Below, one piece after another: positions 1 through 7,003 of a DNA stretch of 15,377 nucleotides (position 1 is the first letter of the stretch; each line of letters starts with the position of its first letter). A model generated the notes under the pieces. That model made no database searches. It was not told the origin of the DNA and was given only the letters and a program-made list of their open reading frames with translations. Origin of the DNA: Methanoregulaceae archaeon UBA288 (GTDB taxonomy: Archaea; Halobacteriota; Methanomicrobia; Methanomicrobiales; Methanospirillaceae); contig DAEF01000176.1 in assembly GCA_002495225.1 (NCBI GenBank), positions 714 through 16,090 of the forward strand, given 5' to 3'. A program made the translations under genes and the position numbers.

Positions 1-291
1 GGCAAGAACCCGATCAACCACATCGGCAAGATCTACAACATCCTCGCGCCCCAGATCGCCCAGGCGTGCGTGGACGAGGTCGAGGGGCTCGAGGAGTGCT
101 ACGTCCGCCTCCTCTCGCAGATCGGCACGCCGATCGACCACCCGCTCGTCGCGTCCGTCCAGGTGCTGCCCAGAGCCGGCGTCGACTTCGTCCGGGCCCA
201 GCGGGCCATCGAGGAGGTCGTGGACGCCCGGCTCGCGGATGTCACCTGCGTCACGGAGAAGGTGATCCGTGGAGAGCTCTCGACCTTCTGA
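1..291 (+). CDS. Archaeal S-adenosylmethionine synthetase, C-terminal fragment
   Basis: The window opens inside this gene; the last 96 codons are visible in frame 1 and end at TGA 289-291. The product would make S-adenosylmethionine from ATP and methionine in the cytoplasm. The visible part begins GKNPINHIGKIYN and continues through a stretch with IGTPIDHP and a C-terminal VTCVTEKVIRGELSTF, which I recognise as the end of the archaeal-type enzyme (AdoMet_Synthase family, about 400 residues), distinct from bacterial MetK. Its last 23 bases overlap the start of hisG, suggesting co-transcription and translational coupling. The N-terminal part and promoter lie outside the window. Identification rests on recall of the family C-terminus, so it is good but not absolute. 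Confidence 0.85.
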   Translation, partial: GKNPINHIGKIYNILAPQIAQACVDEVEGLEECYVRLLSQIGTPIDHPLVASVQVLPRAGVDFVRAQRAIEEVVDARLADVTCVTEKVIRGELSTF

Positions 292-1150
292 GCGGGTCCG
301 GCTCGCGGTCCCGAACAAGGGACGGATCGCCGAGCCGATCACGGACCTGCTCGAGCGGAGCGGGCTGCACGTCGCGGGGAGCGGGGAGCGGCGGCTGATC
401 GCGAAGACGATCGACCCCGACGTCGAGCTCCTCTATGCCCGGCCGATCGACATCCCGGCCTACGTCGCGAACGGCGCCGCGGACCTCGGGATCACCGGCC
501 TGGACATGGTCGAAGAGCGCGGGGCCGCGGTCGAGGACCTGCTCGACCTCCGCTTCGGCGAGGCCACCCTGGTGCTCGCCGTGCTCGAGGAGTCGGCCGT
601 GACCGACCCGGCCCAGCTCGCCGGGCTCCGCATCGCGACCGAGTTCCCGAACCTGGCGACCCGGTACTTCGCCGGGCGGGGGATCCCGGTCTCGCTCGTC
701 CCGGTGGCCGGCGCCTGCGAGCTCGCCCCCCACCTGGGGATCGCGGACGCGATCGTGGACCTCTCGAGCTCGGGCACGACCCTCCGGACGAACCGGCTCC
801 GGGTGGTGGCCGAGGTCCTCCGGTCCTCCACGCGGCTGATCGGCAACCCGGCCGCGGTCGAGGCGAAGGCGCGGAAGATCGACGAGCTCGTGATGGCGCT
901 CGAGAGCGTGGTCCGGGCGAAGGGGCAGTGCTACCTGATGATGAACGTGGACCGCGCCCGGCTTGCCGAGGTCGAGGAGGTCCTCCCGGGCCTCGGCGGC
1001 CCGACCGTGATGCCGGTCGCGTCCCACGACGACCGGGTCGCGGTCCACGCGGTCGTGGCCGAGAGCGAGGTCTACGGGCTCATCCCGCGCCTGAAGCGGG
1101 CCGGCGCGAAGGACATCCTGGTGATGTCCATCGAGCGTATGATCCGGTGA
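269..1150 (+). CDS. hisG: ATP phosphoribosyltransferase, long form (HisG)
   Basis: Catalyses the first step of histidine biosynthesis, joining ATP and PRPP to give phosphoribosyl-ATP. The 293-residue product has the N-terminal PNKGR (15-19), ADLGITGLDM (71-80), IATEFPNL (122-129) and the PRPP-binding DLSSSGTTLRTN (164-175). Residues from about 216 to the end form the C-terminal ACT-like regulatory domain ending GAKDILVMSIERMIR. The length marks the HisG-L form, which needs no HisZ partner and is normally feedback-inhibited by histidine. The GTG start at 269 lies within the preceding SAM synthetase gene; GGAG at 255-258 is a plausible ribosome site about 10 bases upstream. hisA is not directly downstream but 2.35 kb away, behind three unrelated genes and a decayed copy of this gene's 3' end. 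Confidence 0.97.
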   Translation: MESSRPSERVRLAVPNKGRIAEPITDLLERSGLHVAGSGERRLIAKTIDPDVELLYARPIDIPAYVANGAADLGITGLDMVEERGAAVEDLLDLRFGEATLVLAVLEESAVTDPAQLAGLRIATEFPNLATRYFAGRGIPVSLVPVAGACELAPHLGIADAIVDLSSSGTTLRTNRLRVVAEVLRSSTRLIGNPAAVEAKARKIDELVMALESVVRAKGQCYLMMNVDRARLAEVEEVLPGLGGPTVMPVASHDDRVAVHAVVAESEVYGLIPRLKRAGAKDILVMSIERMIR

Positions 1151-1175
1151 GCGTCTCCGGGCGGCCGAACGAGCC

Positions 1176-1190
1176 GCCACCATTTTTCCC
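1176..1190 (+). terminator. T-tract terminator after hisG
   Basis: A run of five T (1183-1187) in an otherwise GC-rich stretch follows hisG by about 30 bases. Archaeal RNA polymerase commonly stops at such T-tracts. It would end the SAM synthetase-hisG transcript before the convergent DUF1801 gene. No strong hairpin is needed or seen. Confidence 0.4.
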
Positions 1191-1243
1191 GGATCGGAAC
1201 AGGTCCGGCCGCACGCACCGTGATCTCGTCACCCCGATGCTGC

Positions 1244-1292
1244 GGATCGCGCTTCTGAAACCGATCGGCCACCGGAGCGGCGAGCGCGATCC
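1244..1292. repeat. 10-bp perfect inverted repeat abutting DUF1801 stop
   Basis: GGATCGCGCT (1244-1253) and AGCGCGATCC (1283-1292) are perfect inverted repeats around a 29-base spacer that itself holds the palindrome CCGATCGG. The right arm abuts the stop codon of the minus-strand DUF1801 gene. It may be a 3'-UTR hairpin or terminator; no T-tract follows it on the minus strand. Confidence 0.45.
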
Positions 1293-1661
1293 TCAGCTCA
1301 CTGCCTTCGCCACGAGCTCGCCGATCCGGGCTTCTGCCTCGGCAGTCAGCTCCGTCAGCGCATAGGCGACGGGCCAGATCACGCCCTCGTCGAGGTGCGC
1401 CTCCTCGTTGAAGCCGAGGGTCATGTACCGCTCCTGAGCCGCGCCGCGAAAGAAGCAGACGACTTTGCCGTCCCGGGCGTACGCCGGCATCCCGTACCAG
1501 AGTCTCGGCGAGAGGACGGGCGCCCTCTCCCTGACGAGGGCATGGAGCCGCCCGCCCATGGCGCGGTACGGTTCCGGCAGCTCGGCGATCCTGGCGAGCA
1601 CGGCACGCTCCCCGTCCGCGCCCGGGCCGGGCTCCGGGTGATCGAGAGGCGGTGTCTTCAT
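1293..1661 (-). CDS. DUF1801 / YdhG-like small protein
   Basis: A 122-residue cytoplasmic protein. The core LWYGMPAY (54-61), GKVVCFF (65-71), YMTLGF (79-84) and LDEGVIWP (90-97) matches the DUF1801 (YdhG_co) fold, a small family sometimes annotated as an iron-chaperone-like domain; the biochemical role is not established. I chose the ATG at 1659-1661 because family similarity begins shortly after it and the upstream open frame looks noncoding. No clear Shine-Dalgarno site precedes it. It is transcribed toward hisG and lies inside the block that separates hisG from hisA, so it is probably an accessory gene acquired or moved there. The family call is fairly secure; the function is not. Confidence 0.75.
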   Translation of the reverse strand: MKTPPLDHPEPGPGADGERAVLARIAELPEPYRAMGGRLHALVRERAPVLSPRLWYGMPAYARDGKVVCFFRGAAQERYMTLGFNEEAHLDEGVIWPVAYALTELTAEAEARIGELVAKAVS

Positions 1662-1857
1662 GCGGTGCCAGTCGGCGCAACGGGATGAATAGGGTTGCGG
1701 TTCTCCGGCGAGACTCCAGCCCTGAACGATCGGGTTCGACCCGGCACGGCAGGGAGATGGTTCCTGGACTGGACGACCCGGCGAGATCCCCGGGATTCGT
1801 CGCCCAACCCGCGGCGGCGTACCCGGACAGGTGACCGGGAGGGCATATCGCGGTTCA

Positions 1858-2403
1858 TTAGCCGGCTGCGGGGCCGTGATCAAGCGCGGAAGACGGCTCC
1901 GCGACCGGAGCGGAGGAGCCCTGCTCCGGTTCTCCGCCCCGGACGGCGCCGACCAGGGTGGCGAGCTTCGCGGCATCGCCGAGCTCTTTTCTCGTGAATG
2001 AGAACTCCCCGACCACGTCGACGCCCCGTGCGGCGAGCGCCGCGCGAAGCACGGGGAGGGTCTCGCCGGGCGAGTAGGCGCAGGTGGCGAAGAGCACGGC
2101 GCTCTTTCCCCGGGTGCCCTGAAGGGCGGCGACGGCGCCGTTGATCGCCGGGGTCGGGCGACCCGCCCAGACCGGGGTGCCGATCACGACGCGGTCGTAT
2201 GCCGAGACGTCGATCACGGCGGGTTCGGTCGCGTCGACCTCCCCGTTGCCGGCGCGGCGAGCCCCGCGGGAGTACACCGAGATCAGCCCGTAGGGTGTCT
2301 GCGGCCTGACCTCGGCGAGGTCGCCGCCGCTCGCATCGCGCACCCGCTCGGCAAGGACACGCGTGCGCCCCGAGTGGGAGTGATAGACGATGATGGTCCG
2401 CAT
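1858..2403 (-). CDS. Flavodoxin-like protein
   Basis: A 181-residue protein starting [15 protein letters not shown]. The [12 protein letters not shown] segment is the beta-strand plus phosphate-binding loop of flavodoxins; [18 protein letters not shown] is the strand and 50s-loop region, and [11 protein letters not shown] corresponds to the third FMN-binding loop. It likely binds FMN and carries electrons or reduces a small substrate in the cytoplasm; the partner is unknown. The open frame extends 47 codons upstream, but that extension looks noncoding and the ATG at 2401-2403 places the flavodoxin strand at the N-terminus as usual. The last 20 residues are low-complexity and may be nonconserved. 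It points the same way as the DUF1801 gene with a 196-base gap, so an operon is uncertain. Confidence 0.8.
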   Translation of the reverse strand: MRTIIVYHSHSGRTRVLAERVRDASGGDLAEVRPQTPYGLISVYSRGARRAGNGEVDATEPAVIDVSAYDRVVIGTPVWAGRPTPAINGAVAALQGTRGKSAVLFATCAYSPGETLPVLRAALAARGVDVVGEFSFTRKELGDAAKLATLVGAVRGGEPEQGSSAPVAEPSSALDHGPAAG

Positions 2404-2683
2404 GACCCTGATCGGAGCTGCTGAGCGGATAACCTGATCGATTTGAAACGGTCGTGGAGGTGGACCGGACCCGTGCACGAGGCGGTTCGTGCGGAGCGCC
2501 AGGAGCGAGGGCGCGTCGTTCTCCCGCGCTGCCGGGTCGGTCACCAGTGCCGGGCTGCGGGCCGGCGTTTTGCGCGGGCTCGACCTTCGTCGTCACCCTG
2601 CCGGGGGGAGCGACCCCACCCGGAGGCGATCGGGGAAGTCGCGCCCGTTTCCATCTCCAGCCGCGCCGTCCAGTCTGAGAACG

Positions 2684-2755
2684 CATATATACCCTGAACA
2701 CGACCGGGTGCTCTCATGGCACGGGGTCCCCGCCCGAAATGGACAGGATAAAAAA
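2684..2755 (+). promoter_or_regulatory. Two candidate TATA boxes for the DUF1428 gene
   Basis: CATATATA at 2684-2691 and GATAAAAAAG at about 2747-2756 are isolated AT-rich elements in GC-rich DNA, both upstream of the DUF1428 gene. With a normal spacing of about 25 bases, the second would start transcription near 2777, just before the first hairpin at 2782. Which one is used cannot be told from sequence. Confidence 0.45.
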
Positions 2756-2781
2756 GGCCCCGTGTCATCGCCCGGGCGCTC

Positions 2782-2837
2782 CATGCCCCCACGGACATGC
2801 GTGGGGGATGTGGACCGACCCGGTCCCCGATGGAGGT
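2782..2837 (+). promoter_or_regulatory. Two-hairpin 5' leader plus Shine-Dalgarno site
   Basis: Hairpin one has perfect 8-bp arms CCCCCACG (2786-2793) and CGTGGGGG (2800-2807) around GACATG, extendable by CAT/ATG across a bulged G. Hairpin two has GGACC (2812-2816) and GGTCC (2822-2826) around GACCC. The ribosome site GGAGGT (2832-2837) follows directly and lies seven bases before the DUF1428 start. The arrangement could control translation or RNA stability; no known riboswitch class is recognised. Confidence 0.45.
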
Positions 2838-2844
2838 ACAGCGC

Positions 2845-3210
2845 ATGAAATACGTGGACGGATTTGTCATCGTTCTCCCGGAGGAGAACCTGCCGGCGTA
2901 CCGGGAGATGGCGGAGGAGGGCGCTAGGATCTGGAAGCAGCACGGCGCGCTCGAGTACTACGAGTGCGTCGGCGACGACCTGAACCCGGAGCTGGCCGGC
3001 ATCACCTTCCCGGAGATGGCGAGGGCCGGACCCGGGGAGACGATCGTCCTCTCATTCATCGTCTTCGCGTCCCGGGAACACCGCGACGAGGTGAACGCAA
3101 AGGTCATGAAAGACCCGTACATGAACGATCCCGCGCGCATGGACAGGCCGATGCCGTTCGAGATGAAGAGGATGGCCTACGGGGGGTTCTCGGTCATCGT
3201 CGAGGCCTGA
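2845..3210 (+). CDS. DUF1428 family protein
   Basis: A 121-residue protein matching the DUF1428 (YbaA-like) family over nearly its whole length: an N-terminal [20 protein letters not shown], then [13 protein letters not shown], a strand [20 protein letters not shown], and the C-terminal [19 protein letters not shown]. The family is a dimeric ferredoxin-like alpha/beta-barrel fold of unknown function, typically 115-120 residues. The ATG at 2845 is fixed by GGAGGT seven bases upstream and by family alignment; longer in-frame starts are not supported. It stands alone with its own leader and is one of three accessory genes between hisG and hisA. Confidence 0.9.
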   Translation: MKYVDGFVIVLPEENLPAYREMAEEGARIWKQHGALEYYECVGDDLNPELAGITFPEMARAGPGETIVLSFIVFASREHRDEVNAKVMKDPYMNDPARMDRPMPFEMKRMAYGGFSVIVEA

Positions 3211-3326
3211 CGGGCCACCAGGGTCCGTCACCGCGGCAGGAGCGCCGGGGTCACGGCCGTCGTGCCCCCGCACCGCCAGGCCCGGCGGGGCCGGCTCTCC
3301 TCTGCATCCCGGGGTATTTCTCGGGG
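3211..3326. other. Noncoding gap with short direct repeat
   Basis: Together with the hisG relic this forms the roughly 290-base gap before hisA. The 18-mer CGGCCGTCGTGCCCCCGC occurs at 3254-3271 and again identically at 3422-3439. No gene is supported here. Confidence 0.5.
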
Positions 3327-3497
3327 ATCGATCTGGCCGCGGTCAGGAAGACGGTCGCCGAGGTGCACGGTCCGGCTCCAACCCCACCGGGCTCGAGCTC
3401 GACCGTCGTCATCACCCCTGCCGGCCGTCGTGCCCCCGCTCGCGTCCCCGGTGCAAAGGGCATGCTTGTTATGTCCATAGCGCCAATGATCCGCTGA
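3327..3497 (+). pseudogene. Decayed 3' end of hisG (relic copy)
   Basis: Read in the frame ending at TGA 3495-3497, this stretch ends [15 protein letters not shown], against GAKDILVMSIERMIR at the end of the intact HisG. The last 50 bases (3448-3497) align without gaps to 1101-1150 with 39 identities by my count, including the stop codon. Further upstream, [18 protein letters not shown] aligns more weakly with the LAEVEEVLPGLGGPTVMP segment of the HisG C-terminal domain; about eight residues of the middle are missing. There is no N-terminal part, so it cannot be an enzyme. It ends five bases before hisA. It is best read as the remnant of a hisG copy that once directly preceded hisA. Confidence 0.7.
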
Positions 3498-3502
3498 TTC
3501 TC

Positions 3503-4213
3503 ATGGAGGTCCTTCCGGCAGTCGACGTGATGGGCGGCGAGTGCGTCCAGCTCGTGCAGGGCGAGCGGAACCGGGCGACCGGGTACGGCGACCCGCTCGC
3601 CTGCGCCCGGCGCTGGATCGACGAGGGGGCCCGCCGGCTCCACGTGATCAATCTGGACGGCGCGTTCGGCGAGGCCCGGGCGAACGCGGAGACGGTCCGC
3701 CGGCTCGTGGCCGAGACCGGGGTCGCGGTCGAGCTCGGCGGCGGGATCCGGTCTCTCCAGGACGCGACAGGCTGGCTCGACGCGGGCGTGGACCGGGTCA
3801 TCCTCGGGACACACGCGGTCGAGCACCCGGACGCGGTCCGCTGGCTCTCGCGGGAGTACGGCTCCGAGCGGGTGATGGCCGGCGTGGACGCCCGCGGGAG
3901 CGAGATCGCGATCGCGGGCTGGCGGGAGACGCGCGGCAATTACCTCCGGTGGGCCGAGGTCTTCGTCGAGCAGGGCGCGGGCTCGCTCCTGTACACGAAC
4001 GTCGCGGTCGAGGGGCTGCAGCAGGGGATCGACCCGGCCCCGGTCCGCGCCCTGATCGAGACCGTCCCGGTCCCGGTCGTGGTCGCGGGCGGGGTCACGA
4101 CCGTCGAGGACGTCCGGGCCCTCCGCGACCTCGGCGCGGCCGGCGCCGTGCTCGGCTCGGCCCTCTACGCCGGGCGGATCACCCTCGCCGGCGCCCTGGA
4201 GGCGGCCGCATGA
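3503..4213 (+). CDS. hisA: ProFAR isomerase (HisA)
   Basis: Histidine biosynthesis step four: isomerises the aminoaldose ProFAR to the aminoketose PRFAR. The 236-residue TIM barrel has the expected catalytic aspartates, D8 in [14 protein letters not shown] and D129 in VMAGVDARG, and phosphate-binding glycine motifs ELGGGIRS (77-84) and [11 protein letters not shown] near the end. The length is normal for the family. The ATG at 3503 follows the hisG-relic stop codon by five bases; there is no clear Shine-Dalgarno site, consistent with a start once coupled to translation of an upstream hisG. The last four bases overlap the hisB start (ATGA), so hisA and hisB are an operon. Confidence 0.97.
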   Translation: MEVLPAVDVMGGECVQLVQGERNRATGYGDPLACARRWIDEGARRLHVINLDGAFGEARANAETVRRLVAETGVAVELGGGIRSLQDATGWLDAGVDRVILGTHAVEHPDAVRWLSREYGSERVMAGVDARGSEIAIAGWRETRGNYLRWAEVFVEQGAGSLLYTNVAVEGLQQGIDPAPVRALIETVPVPVVVAGGVTTVEDVRALRDLGAAGAVLGSALYAGRITLAGALEAAA

Positions 4214-4791
4214 GGCGGGCCGAGCTCAGGCGCGAGACGACCGAGACCACGATCGCGCTCGACCTCGACCTGGACGGGACGGGGAAGGCCGACGTCGCGA
4301 CGGGGATCGCCTTCTTCGACCACATGCTGAACGCCTTCGCCCGGCACGGCCGGTTCGACCTTGCGATCAGGGCCGAGGGGGACCTCGCCGTGGACGCTCA
4401 CCACACGGTCGAGGACGTCGGGATCGTGCTCGGCACGGTGCTCAAGCAGGCCCTCGGCGAGGGGCGGGGGATCCGGCGGTTCGGCTTCGCGGCCGTGCCC
4501 ATGGACGAGGCCCTGGCCGAAGCGGCCATCGACTGCGGGGGCCGGGCCTACCTGGTCTTCGACGCGCAGTTCTCGGGCCACACGGTCGGCGGCATGGACA
4601 CAAGCCTCGTCGGCCACTTCCTCGAGTCCGTCTGCCAGCACGCGGGCGTCACGCTCCACGTCCGGGCGTACGGGCGGAACAACCACCACATCACCGAGGC
4701 CGTCTTCAAGGCGTTCGGCGTCGCGCTGCGGAGCGCCGTGGCGCGCGAGCCCGGCGACGAGAGCGTCCCGTCGACGAAGGGCGTCCTCTGA
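4210..4791 (+). CDS. hisB: Imidazoleglycerol-phosphate dehydratase (HisB)
   Basis: Converts imidazole glycerol phosphate to imidazole acetol phosphate in histidine biosynthesis. The 193-residue monofunctional form shows the family hallmarks in order: RETTETTI near the N-terminus, FFDHML (35-40), the metal-binding HHTVED (64-69), the second metal motif NNHHITE (157-163) and the C-terminal PSTKG. There is no fused phosphatase, as expected in archaea. The ATG overlaps the hisA stop codon in an ATGA arrangement, indicating translational coupling. It converges on the histone gene with only a 14-base gap. Confidence 0.98.
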   Translation: MRRAELRRETTETTIALDLDLDGTGKADVATGIAFFDHMLNAFARHGRFDLAIRAEGDLAVDAHHTVEDVGIVLGTVLKQALGEGRGIRRFGFAAVPMDEALAEAAIDCGGRAYLVFDAQFSGHTVGGMDTSLVGHFLESVCQHAGVTLHVRAYGRNNHHITEAVFKAFGVALRSAVAREPGDESVPSTKGVL

Positions 4792-4800
4792 AAAAGGGGG
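4791..4800 (-). terminator. T5 terminator of the histone gene
   Basis: On the minus strand, ten bases past the histone stop, a C-rich stretch is followed by five T (complement of AAAAA at 4791-4795). This is a simple archaeal T-tract terminator placed at the end of hisB. No matching T-tract serves the plus strand here. Confidence 0.45.
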
Positions 4801-4805
4801 TGGGG

Positions 4806-5012
4806 TTACGCGGACTTGGCCGCGAGCTCGACATCCTCTTCCTTGATGGTCTTCCGGCCCGCGTGCTGCGCGAGGCGGTTGGCCTCCTTGGTCAGGCTGC
4901 CGATGTACTCTTCGGCCTTCGAGACGATGGCGGCGGCCGCGTCGGACCCGACGCGTTCCGCTCCGCTCTTCTTAGCAATACGAACAACTGCAGCAATCGG
5001 TAAATCAGCCAT
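4806..5012 (-). CDS. Archaeal histone
   Basis: A 68-residue single histone-fold protein that dimerises and wraps DNA. It reads MADLPIAAVVRIAKKSGAERV, then VSKAEEYIGSLTKEANRLAQHAGRKTIKEEDVELAA, giving the helix-strand-helix pattern and the family RKTIKEEDV segment; the length matches HMf-type histones without tails. The ATG at 5010-5012 is preferred over a TTG four codons upstream because family similarity begins at MADLPIAAV and the SD-like GAGGTTGA (complement of 5021-5028) sits eight bases upstream. A strong BRE/TATA lies at 5052-5065. It is monocistronic, convergent with hisB. Confidence 0.97.
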   Translation of the reverse strand: MADLPIAAVVRIAKKSGAERVGSDAAAAIVSKAEEYIGSLTKEANRLAQHAGRKTIKEEDVELAAKSA

Positions 5013-5051
5013 GGTGCTGTTCAACCTCAGAGAAGAGATCCGTTACGAGAC

Positions 5052-5065
5052 ATTTAAATATTTCG
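5052..5065 (-). promoter_or_regulatory. Histone gene BRE/TATA promoter
   Basis: On the minus strand CGAAATATTTAAAT gives a textbook archaeal BRE (CGAAA) joined to a TATA box (TATTTAAAT), standing out from the GC-rich surroundings. Transcription should start near 5030, leaving a leader of about 18 bases with the ribosome site. This is the strongest-looking promoter in the window, as expected for an abundant chromatin protein. Confidence 0.8.
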
Positions 5066-5197
5066 AGTTTATCCCGAGAATCGCGCTCAGATCCTGTATT
5101 GGCGGAGATTTTCAGGTGTTTACTGCGATCACGCGGCAATTTGGACGGCGACGAGAACAAACGCTATTACAGGCCTCTTTGACGGTTCCGCGCCCGT

Positions 5198-5974
5198 TTA
5201 GCGGTTCGTTCGGACTGCTGCGAGCGCCGCGGCGAGCCTGAGAGGGAGGGCGTACTCGCGCGAAGCGCGCGAAGTATCGATAAAGACGGGCCCGATGTTG
5301 GTTACGGGCGCTCCGTGCGCGTTTCCACCCCCGAGGTAGACGAGGGTCCGGAAGACCAGGTTGCCCGCGATCCCGTCGGGGGCGATCACGAGCCCGCACT
5401 GCTCGACCGCCTCCTCGATCAGGATCTCGCAGTGGATCCCGTCCCCGAGCCGGGCCGCGAGCTCGGCGTCGGCCATGGACCGGTCCACGGCCGGGTGGCG
5501 ACCGAGGTCCCCGAGCCGCCCGCCGGAGAGGACGCCGACGCCGGGGGGGAGGTCGAGGCGACGGGCGAGTTCGCGTCCGCGCTCGATCATGCCCACCTTC
5601 TCGGCCACGGTCCACCCCTCGTCCACGCCGACGGGCGCGAGGAGGAAGCGGCGTCCGTCCGCGCACTCGAGGAGCGCGACCCGCTCGAGCCGGTCGACGC
5701 CGGTCGCGCGGCGGAGGAGGGCGAGAGTCCGGTTCGCGGGCAGCGTCCCCCGGACGGCCGCGTCTATCCGCTCCTCGACCAGGTCGTCGACCAGGGCCGC
5801 GGACGGGTCGTCGGACGCCGAGCAGGACGGCCCGCCGGCGTCGGCCGCGTCCGGGGTGCAGTAGAAGCGGACGAGCACCCCCGGGTCGAGGGCCCCGGCG
5901 CCCCGGCGCATCAGGGGCAGGTCCTCTGCCGACGCGACCCCGATCCCGACGATCACGACTCCCCGTCCCGGCAC
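5198..5974 (-). CDS. mtxX: Methanogenesis marker protein 4 (MtxX-like)
   Basis: A 258-residue protein of the MtxX / methanogenesis marker 4 family, restricted to methanogens and relatives and distantly related in fold to phosphotransacetylases. Recognisable segments are the N-terminal VVIVGIGVA, LAPVGVDEG with EKVGMIERGRELA in the middle, GVLSGGRLGDLGRHPAVDRS, and the C-terminal GLVIAPDGIAGNLVFRTLVY with the following glycine-rich turn. It was once described as a possible methyltransferase-associated subunit; the real function is unknown. The GTG start at 5972-5974 lies inside the 3' end of the marker 2 gene (22-base overlap), so the two are co-translated. No strong terminator is evident after its stop. 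Confidence 0.85.
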   Translation of the reverse strand: MPGRGVVIVGIGVASAEDLPLMRRGAGALDPGVLVRFYCTPDAADAGGPSCSASDDPSAALVDDLVEERIDAAVRGTLPANRTLALLRRATGVDRLERVALLECADGRRFLLAPVGVDEGWTVAEKVGMIERGRELARRLDLPPGVGVLSGGRLGDLGRHPAVDRSMADAELAARLGDGIHCEILIEEAVEQCGLVIAPDGIAGNLVFRTLVYLGGGNAHGAPVTNIGPVFIDTSRASREYALPLRLAAALAAVRTNR

Positions 5975-6960
5975 GGCGCGATACGCGTGATCCCGTTGGC
6001 GGCGAAGTCGAAGACCGTCGCCTCGCCGTCGGGCCCGGAGAGCACGAGCCGCCGCGAACCGTCGACCGTGCCGATCTCGGCCGCGGCCATTCCGACCGCC
6101 TCGAACCGGCGGCAGACCTCGGCTGCGTTCTCGGGCCGGACGGTCAGGACGAAGCTCATGCCCGGGTACATGCGGAGCCAGTGGTCGAACGTGATCCCGT
6201 GGGCGTCGAGGTCGGGGACTGGGATGCGGTCCACGTCGATGACGGCCCCGCAGCCCGAGACCTCGAGGAGCATGCCGAGCGAGCCGATCAGGCCCGGGTT
6301 CGAGACGTCCTTGCCGGCCGTCACGAGCCCGTCCTCTGCCAGCTTTTGCATGCAGGCGATCTGGGCCCGGACCACCGCTGCCGGCTTCATGGTGACCGAG
6401 TCCCAGTTCAGGATGCAGGACGGGTGGACGCGCCCGTCAAGGTCGACGGCCGCGATCACGCTGTCGCCCGGTTTTGCCGTGTGGCTGTAGATGACCGCGT
6501 CGAGCCGGGCCGCGCCGAGGATGGCGACGTCGATCACCGAGTAGGGCGTATCGGGGTGGAGGTGGCCGCCGACGATCGGCACGCCGAACTGGATCGAGGC
6601 CTCCCGCATCCCCGCGAGCACCTGGTCGCAGATCGCGCGGTCGGCGATCGAGAAGACGTCGACCATGGCCAGCGGCCGCCCGCCCATGGCCGCGATGTCG
6701 TGGATGTTGACCAGGACGGCACAGTACCCGGCCCAGTACGGGTCGGCCTCCATCAGGCGGGACCAGATCCCGTCGGCCGCGAGCAGCAGGGCCTGGTCGC
6801 CGTGCCGGATCACGGCCGCGTCCTCGCCGAAGTCGGCCAGGACATCCGGCGCGTCCATCGCGAAGGCCTGGACCAGTTCGCCGATGGCGTGTTTTCGTCG
6901 AACCCCCTCGTATCCACGGATACGGTCTGCGATGAGCGCTGTCGGCTGCGATCTCTCCAC
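5953..6960 (-). CDS. Methanogenesis marker protein 2 (AIR synthase-like)
   Basis: A 335-residue protein of the PurM/SelD/ThiL ATP-binding superfamily, matching the methanogenesis marker 2 family. Visible landmarks: FGEDAAVI (44-51), the ADGIW metal/nucleotide segment (62-66), NIHDIAAMGGRPLAMVD (85-101), VPIVGGHLHPDT and VTAGKDVSNPGLIGSLGMLLE, all typical of AIR-synthase-like enzymes that activate a carbonyl or acid with ATP. The specific substrate is unknown; a role in making or maintaining a methanogenesis component is inferred from its phyletic restriction. The GTG at 6958-6960 is the chosen start, with GGAAGGT about a dozen bases upstream. It overlaps the marker 4 gene downstream and is divergent from rfcL across a 78-base gap. 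Confidence 0.88.
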   Translation of the reverse strand: MERSQPTALIADRIRGYEGVRRKHAIGELVQAFAMDAPDVLADFGEDAAVIRHGDQALLLAADGIWSRLMEADPYWAGYCAVLVNIHDIAAMGGRPLAMVDVFSIADRAICDQVLAGMREASIQFGVPIVGGHLHPDTPYSVIDVAILGAARLDAVIYSHTAKPGDSVIAAVDLDGRVHPSCILNWDSVTMKPAAVVRAQIACMQKLAEDGLVTAGKDVSNPGLIGSLGMLLEVSGCGAVIDVDRIPVPDLDAHGITFDHWLRMYPGMSFVLTVRPENAAEVCRRFEAVGMAAAEIGTVDGSRRLVLSGPDGEATVFDFAANGITRIAPCRDGES

Positions 6961-7003
6961 GGCGTGCGACCTTCCTTTCTTATCGATTCGTGCCTCATCG
7001 CTG

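Larger units (their letters stand above)
2404..2844. other. Long intergenic region: divergent promoters and DUF1428 leader
   Basis: This 441-base gap separates the divergent flavodoxin and DUF1428 genes. I see no credible coding frame. It contains a TATA-like element at 2684-2691 (CATATATA), a second AT run at 2747-2755, a two-hairpin leader at 2782-2826, and a 27-base segment (2578-2604) that recurs imperfectly at 3397-3424 beyond the DUF1428 gene. Possible flavodoxin promoter AT-rich bases lie at 2437-2449 on the minus strand. Confidence 0.5.

Noticed and set aside
251..1183. Long open frame of 310 codons on the minus strand opposite hisG
   Set aside because: Low-complexity D/R/G/P-rich translation with no family resemblance; it is a GC-rich antisense shadow of hisG.
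3312..3324. 13-mer GGGTATTTCTCGG also present on the minus strand at 15254-15266
   Set aside because: Flanking sequences diverge at once and lie in unrelated contexts; probably chance.
3541..4791. 416-codon plus-strand frame covering hisA and hisB, resembling a HisA-HisB fusion
   Set aside because: Its first part is the wrong frame of hisA (arginine/proline-rich); only the final part is real HisB, which starts at the ATGA overlap at 4210.
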